Below the pieces are notes generated by a model that saw only the letters and a list, made by a program, of their open reading frames with translations, had not been told where the DNA came from and ran no database searches. Shown one piece after another: positions 61,791 through 64,000 of a stretch of 64,000 nucleotides of DNA. Source of the stretch: Flavobacterium hankyongi (GTDB lineage: Bacteria; Bacteroidota; Bacteroidia; Flavobacteriales; Flavobacteriaceae); contig NZ_CP085725.1 of the NCBI RefSeq assembly GCF_036840915.1, forward strand, positions 1,612,001 through 1,676,000. The letters run 5' to 3'. The translations under genes were made by a program, and so were the position numbers. Each line of letters opens with the position of its first letter. Position 1 is the first letter of the stretch.

Positions 61791-63354
61791 AAAACAAACA
61801 GGTTCCTATTACACTCCAGAATATTTAGCTGGTTTTATTTCCAAAAAAGTATTGTCTTTTTTTGGAGATAACACTGCTATTTCTATACTTGAGCCAAGTG
61901 TTGGAGATGGTTCTTTTATATCTCAGTTTGCCAAAAATGATTCATTAAAAATTAAACTTACTGCTTTAGACTTAAATAATGAAGAATTAAAAAAAGCTTC
62001 TAATAAATGGTCTGGAAAAAATGCGATTTTTAAAACAATTGATTTTTTAGAATTTGAATCAAAAACTAGATTTTCAGCTATTATTGGAAATCCACCTTAT
62101 ATAAAAAAAGCATTACTTAAAGAGGAGCAAATATTAGCATGTAAAGAAATACATTCAAATGAAAATCTAACTGAAAAATCAGTAAAAAATATTTGGACAA
62201 CTTTTTTAGTTAAATCCACTACTCTATTAAAAAATAATGGTGTTTTAGCTTTTGTACTACCTTCTGAATTATTACAAGTTAAATTTGCAGAAGAAATAAG
62301 AGAATATTTAAAAAACCAATTTCAAAGAATTGAAATTTATACTTTCAATGACTTAATGTTTGAATGTAAAGGTCAAGATACAATTGTTTTGATTGCCTAC
62401 AAAAAACATAATGAGAGAGGAGAATTCTTTACAAATATTCAGTTCAAAGAAGAATTAGAAAACAATTCTTACACTTTGAAAAACAATAATTTATTAGTTG
62501 ATTCCAATATAAAATGGACACATCATTTTTTAACTGCTGATGAATTAAATTTTTTAGATAACCTAAAACAAAAATTAAAAACTGTTGATTATTACACAGA
62601 TTCGAAACCTGGAATTGTAACAGCCGCAAATAACTTTTTCATTATCAATAAAGAAATTGAAAAAAAATATAATCTCTCAAAATATACCAAACCAATTATT
62701 CAAAAAGGAATTTTTGTTAATGGTAGCGTCGTTTTCAATGAAGAAAATATTTTGAAATTAGAGCAATCCAACCTTCCAACAAAACTTTTACAGTTAAATG
62801 AAAACGATAAAATATCCAAAAGTTTATCAGATTATTTATCTATTGGAACCGAACAAAAAATACATAAAAGATATAAATGTAAAATAAGAAATAATTGGTA
62901 TGTAATTCCTAACATTTCGACTGTACCAGATGCTTTGTTTTTTAAAAGATGTCATAATTATCCTAAATTATTGAGGAATAATTCAAATGCACTTGTAACT
63001 GATTCTGCCTACAAAGTAAATATGAAATCCGATTGGGATTTAAACAGTTTTATTTTTTCTTTTTACAATTCACTTACATTAGTTTTTGCTGAAACTAACG
63101 GAAGATATTATGGTGGTGGAGTTTTAGAATTAACTCCAAGTGAATTTAAAAATTTACCAATTCCTTATATAAATATAACTTCGGAGAAATTTGACGAATT
63201 CACAATAGAATTTGAAAACAAAGAAAACATTGAAGAAATTCTCTTTAAATATGACAAGCAAATTTTAGGTCAAGCTTTAAGTATGAATGATGATGAAATA
63301 AAAAAAATTCAGGATATCCGAACAAAACTTATTAATAAAAGAATGAGAAACTAA
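61783..63354 (+). CDS. N6-adenine DNA methyltransferase (Eco57I/TaqI-like)
   Basis: The 523-residue protein has an N-terminal GSYYTPEYLAGFI segment. SAM motif I is LEPSVGDGSF (E37-F45), the catalytic motif IV is NPPY (N103-Y106), and the C-terminal half looks like a target-recognition domain, ending in YYGGGVLELTPSEFKNLPIPY. There is no nuclease domain in the same chain, so any cleavage would come from the HNH protein encoded just upstream. It is the last gene of the operon and ends 22 bp before a terminator. Methylation of a specific adenine is expected; the site is unknown. Confidence 0.88.
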   Translation: MDKKQTGSYYTPEYLAGFISKKVLSFFGDNTAISILEPSVGDGSFISQFAKNDSLKIKLTALDLNNEELKKASNKWSGKNAIFKTIDFLEFESKTRFSAIIGNPPYIKKALLKEEQILACKEIHSNENLTEKSVKNIWTTFLVKSTTLLKNNGVLAFVLPSELLQVKFAEEIREYLKNQFQRIEIYTFNDLMFECKGQDTIVLIAYKKHNERGEFFTNIQFKEELENNSYTLKNNNLLVDSNIKWTHHFLTADELNFLDNLKQKLKTVDYYTDSKPGIVTAANNFFIINKEIEKKYNLSKYTKPIIQKGIFVNGSVVFNEENILKLEQSNLPTKLLQLNENDKISKSLSDYLSIGTEQKIHKRYKCKIRNNWYVIPNISTVPDALFFKRCHNYPKLLRNNSNALVTDSAYKVNMKSDWDLNSFIFSFYNSLTLVFAETNGRYYGGGVLELTPSEFKNLPIPYINITSEKFDEFTIEFENKENIEEILFKYDKQILGQALSMNDDEIKKIQDIRTKLINKRMRN

Positions 63355-63376
63355 AACCAGCCTTCCAGCTGGTTTT
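63353..63376. terminator. Bidirectional terminator between methyltransferase and exonuclease genes
   Basis: A 9-bp stem AAAACCAGC / GCTGGTTTT with loop CTTCCA lies between convergent genes ending at 63354 and 63378. Confidence 0.85.
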
Positions 63377-63377
63377 G

Positions 63378-63923
63378 TTATTTCAAAATCTCCCTTAAAA
63401 TCTTTGCGATATTTTTAGCATCATCTACACCTCTATGATGTGTACCTTCTAAAGGGATGTCTAAAAATTTAAGCGCGCCATCCATTCCTAATTCGTGACC
63501 CAATTTGTTTTTGAGTGCAAACAAGGTTTTCACGTTGATGTGTGAAGGACTAAAAGGATACCCTTTACCCAAATCCTGACATTGCCTTTGGAATTGTTTC
63601 AAATCGTAAGCTCCAAAACTTGCCCAAGCCCTGCTTTGACTCATATAGTCTTTTTTCAAAATACGCAAAGCTTCTTCAAAGGAAACTGCTTCTTGTGCTA
63701 TTAATTCTGGAGTTATCGTTGTTAACTCGGTACAAAACGAACTTATCGTTGAACGTTCGGGTTTTACTAAAATACCTTTATTATCGGTTATTTCACCTGT
63801 TTCGACATCGAGTAAACAGACACCTACTTCGATAATATCACTACTCATACCTTCGGGTAATTTACCTTCCCAACAAGTGGCTTCAATATCGACCACGAGT
63901 ATTTTATCTAATAATTTTGCCAT
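63378..63923 (-). CDS. DEDDh 3'-5' exonuclease (ERI1/KapD-like)
   Basis: The 181-residue exonuclease of the RNase T/DnaQ fold has motif Exo I VVDIEATCWEG (D12, E14), Exo II SFGAYDLKQF (Asp), and Exo III THHRGVDDAKN (His, Asp). The sequence pattern (CWEG, 'FCTELTTITPELI') matches the ERI1/KapD-like subfamily that trims single-stranded nucleic-acid ends. It is on the opposite strand to the four-gene operon and shares its terminator. No functional link is implied. Confidence 0.88.
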   Translation of the reverse strand: MAKLLDKILVVDIEATCWEGKLPEGMSSDIIEVGVCLLDVETGEITDNKGILVKPERSTISSFCTELTTITPELIAQEAVSFEEALRILKKDYMSQSRAWASFGAYDLKQFQRQCQDLGKGYPFSPSHINVKTLFALKNKLGHELGMDGALKFLDIPLEGTHHRGVDDAKNIAKILREILK

Positions 63924-63942
63924 AATTTTTTTTCTTTAAAAA

Positions 63943-63970
63943 CACCCCTAAAGTCCCCTCAAGGGGACAG
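63943..63970. repeat. Intergenic hairpin repeat upstream of the exonuclease gene
   Basis: The stretch ccctaaagtcccctcaaggg followed by gac contains a 6-bp stem GTCCCC / GGGGAC around TCAA (63953-63968). It resembles the 'cccctaaa...ccccT-AAgGGG' repeats common in Bacteroidota intergenic DNA. It ends near the window edge, so its full length is not visible. Confidence 0.55.
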
Positions 63971-64000
63971 TTCAACTAGCTACCTTTATTCACAATTCAT

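Noticed and set aside
1..64000. CRISPR array, insertion sequence or prophage
   Set aside because: No regularly spaced repeats, transposase, integrase or phage structural genes were seen. The only repeats are short hairpin elements and the tRNA-derived duplication.

Overview
The window reads as chromosomal DNA of a Flavobacterium-like bacterium (Bacteroidota, Flavobacteriaceae). It is AT-rich, starts are preceded by A-rich leaders rather than strong Shine-Dalgarno sites, and several genes carry the Bacteroidota promoter pair TTTG / TAnnTTTG. There is a type IX secretion (T9SS) C-terminal sorting domain, a lone-zinc-centre DnaJ, a two-subunit methylmalonyl-CoA mutase and a complete flexirubin-type pigment locus. 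The tyrosine ammonia-lyase resembles, from memory, the characterised F. johnsoniae enzyme. I ran no database search.

Layout. 1-1041: C-terminal part of a secreted FG-GAP/VCBS repeat protein. 1209-7405 (minus): DUF2007 protein, truncated DEAD-box-like protein, sigma-54-type response regulator without a DNA-binding domain, NatAB-like ABC exporter, dnaJ and grpE. 7571-14201: YceI lipoprotein, nucleotide-sugar-epimerase-like protein, DUF4442 protein, then a plus-strand envelope-stress-like group (DUF4870, PadR, PspC and two DUF2807 proteins). 14259-15845: trxB, tRNA-Pro(UGG), and a small GIY-YIG gene framed by the tRNA and a decayed copy of the tRNA 3' half. 15939-19588: prolyl oligopeptidase and two unknown genes.

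19703-52048 is the flexirubin (aryl polyene plus dialkylresorcinol) locus. About 33 genes on the minus strand, mostly touching or overlapping, run from tyrosine ammonia-lyase (49154-50671) to an SDR (19703). One divergent gene (50789-52048) encodes a halogenase/monooxygenase-like flavoprotein. Tyrosine would be deaminated to coumarate, activated by the AMP ligase, extended to a polyene on the ACPs by the ketosynthases, FabG and dehydratases, and esterified to the dialkylresorcinol made by DarA/DarB. The product would be moved by ABC, MMPL and LolA-like machinery to the outer membrane. A four-helix-bundle pseudogene and a WG-repeat gene lie inside the operon.

52810-57903: udk, a DivIC/FtsB protein and methylmalonyl-CoA mutase small and large subunits with a small membrane-associated protein between them. 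58030-63354 is the most unusual part: a tight four-gene operon with a protein carrying two GHKL ATPase modules (Hsp90/MORC-like plus histidine-kinase-like), a receiver-domain protein, an HNH endonuclease and an N6-adenine DNA methyltransferase. It looks like a restriction-modification or phage-defence module wired through a two-component relay, and I do not recognise it as a described system. The window ends with a minus-strand DEDDh exonuclease and an intergenic hairpin repeat.
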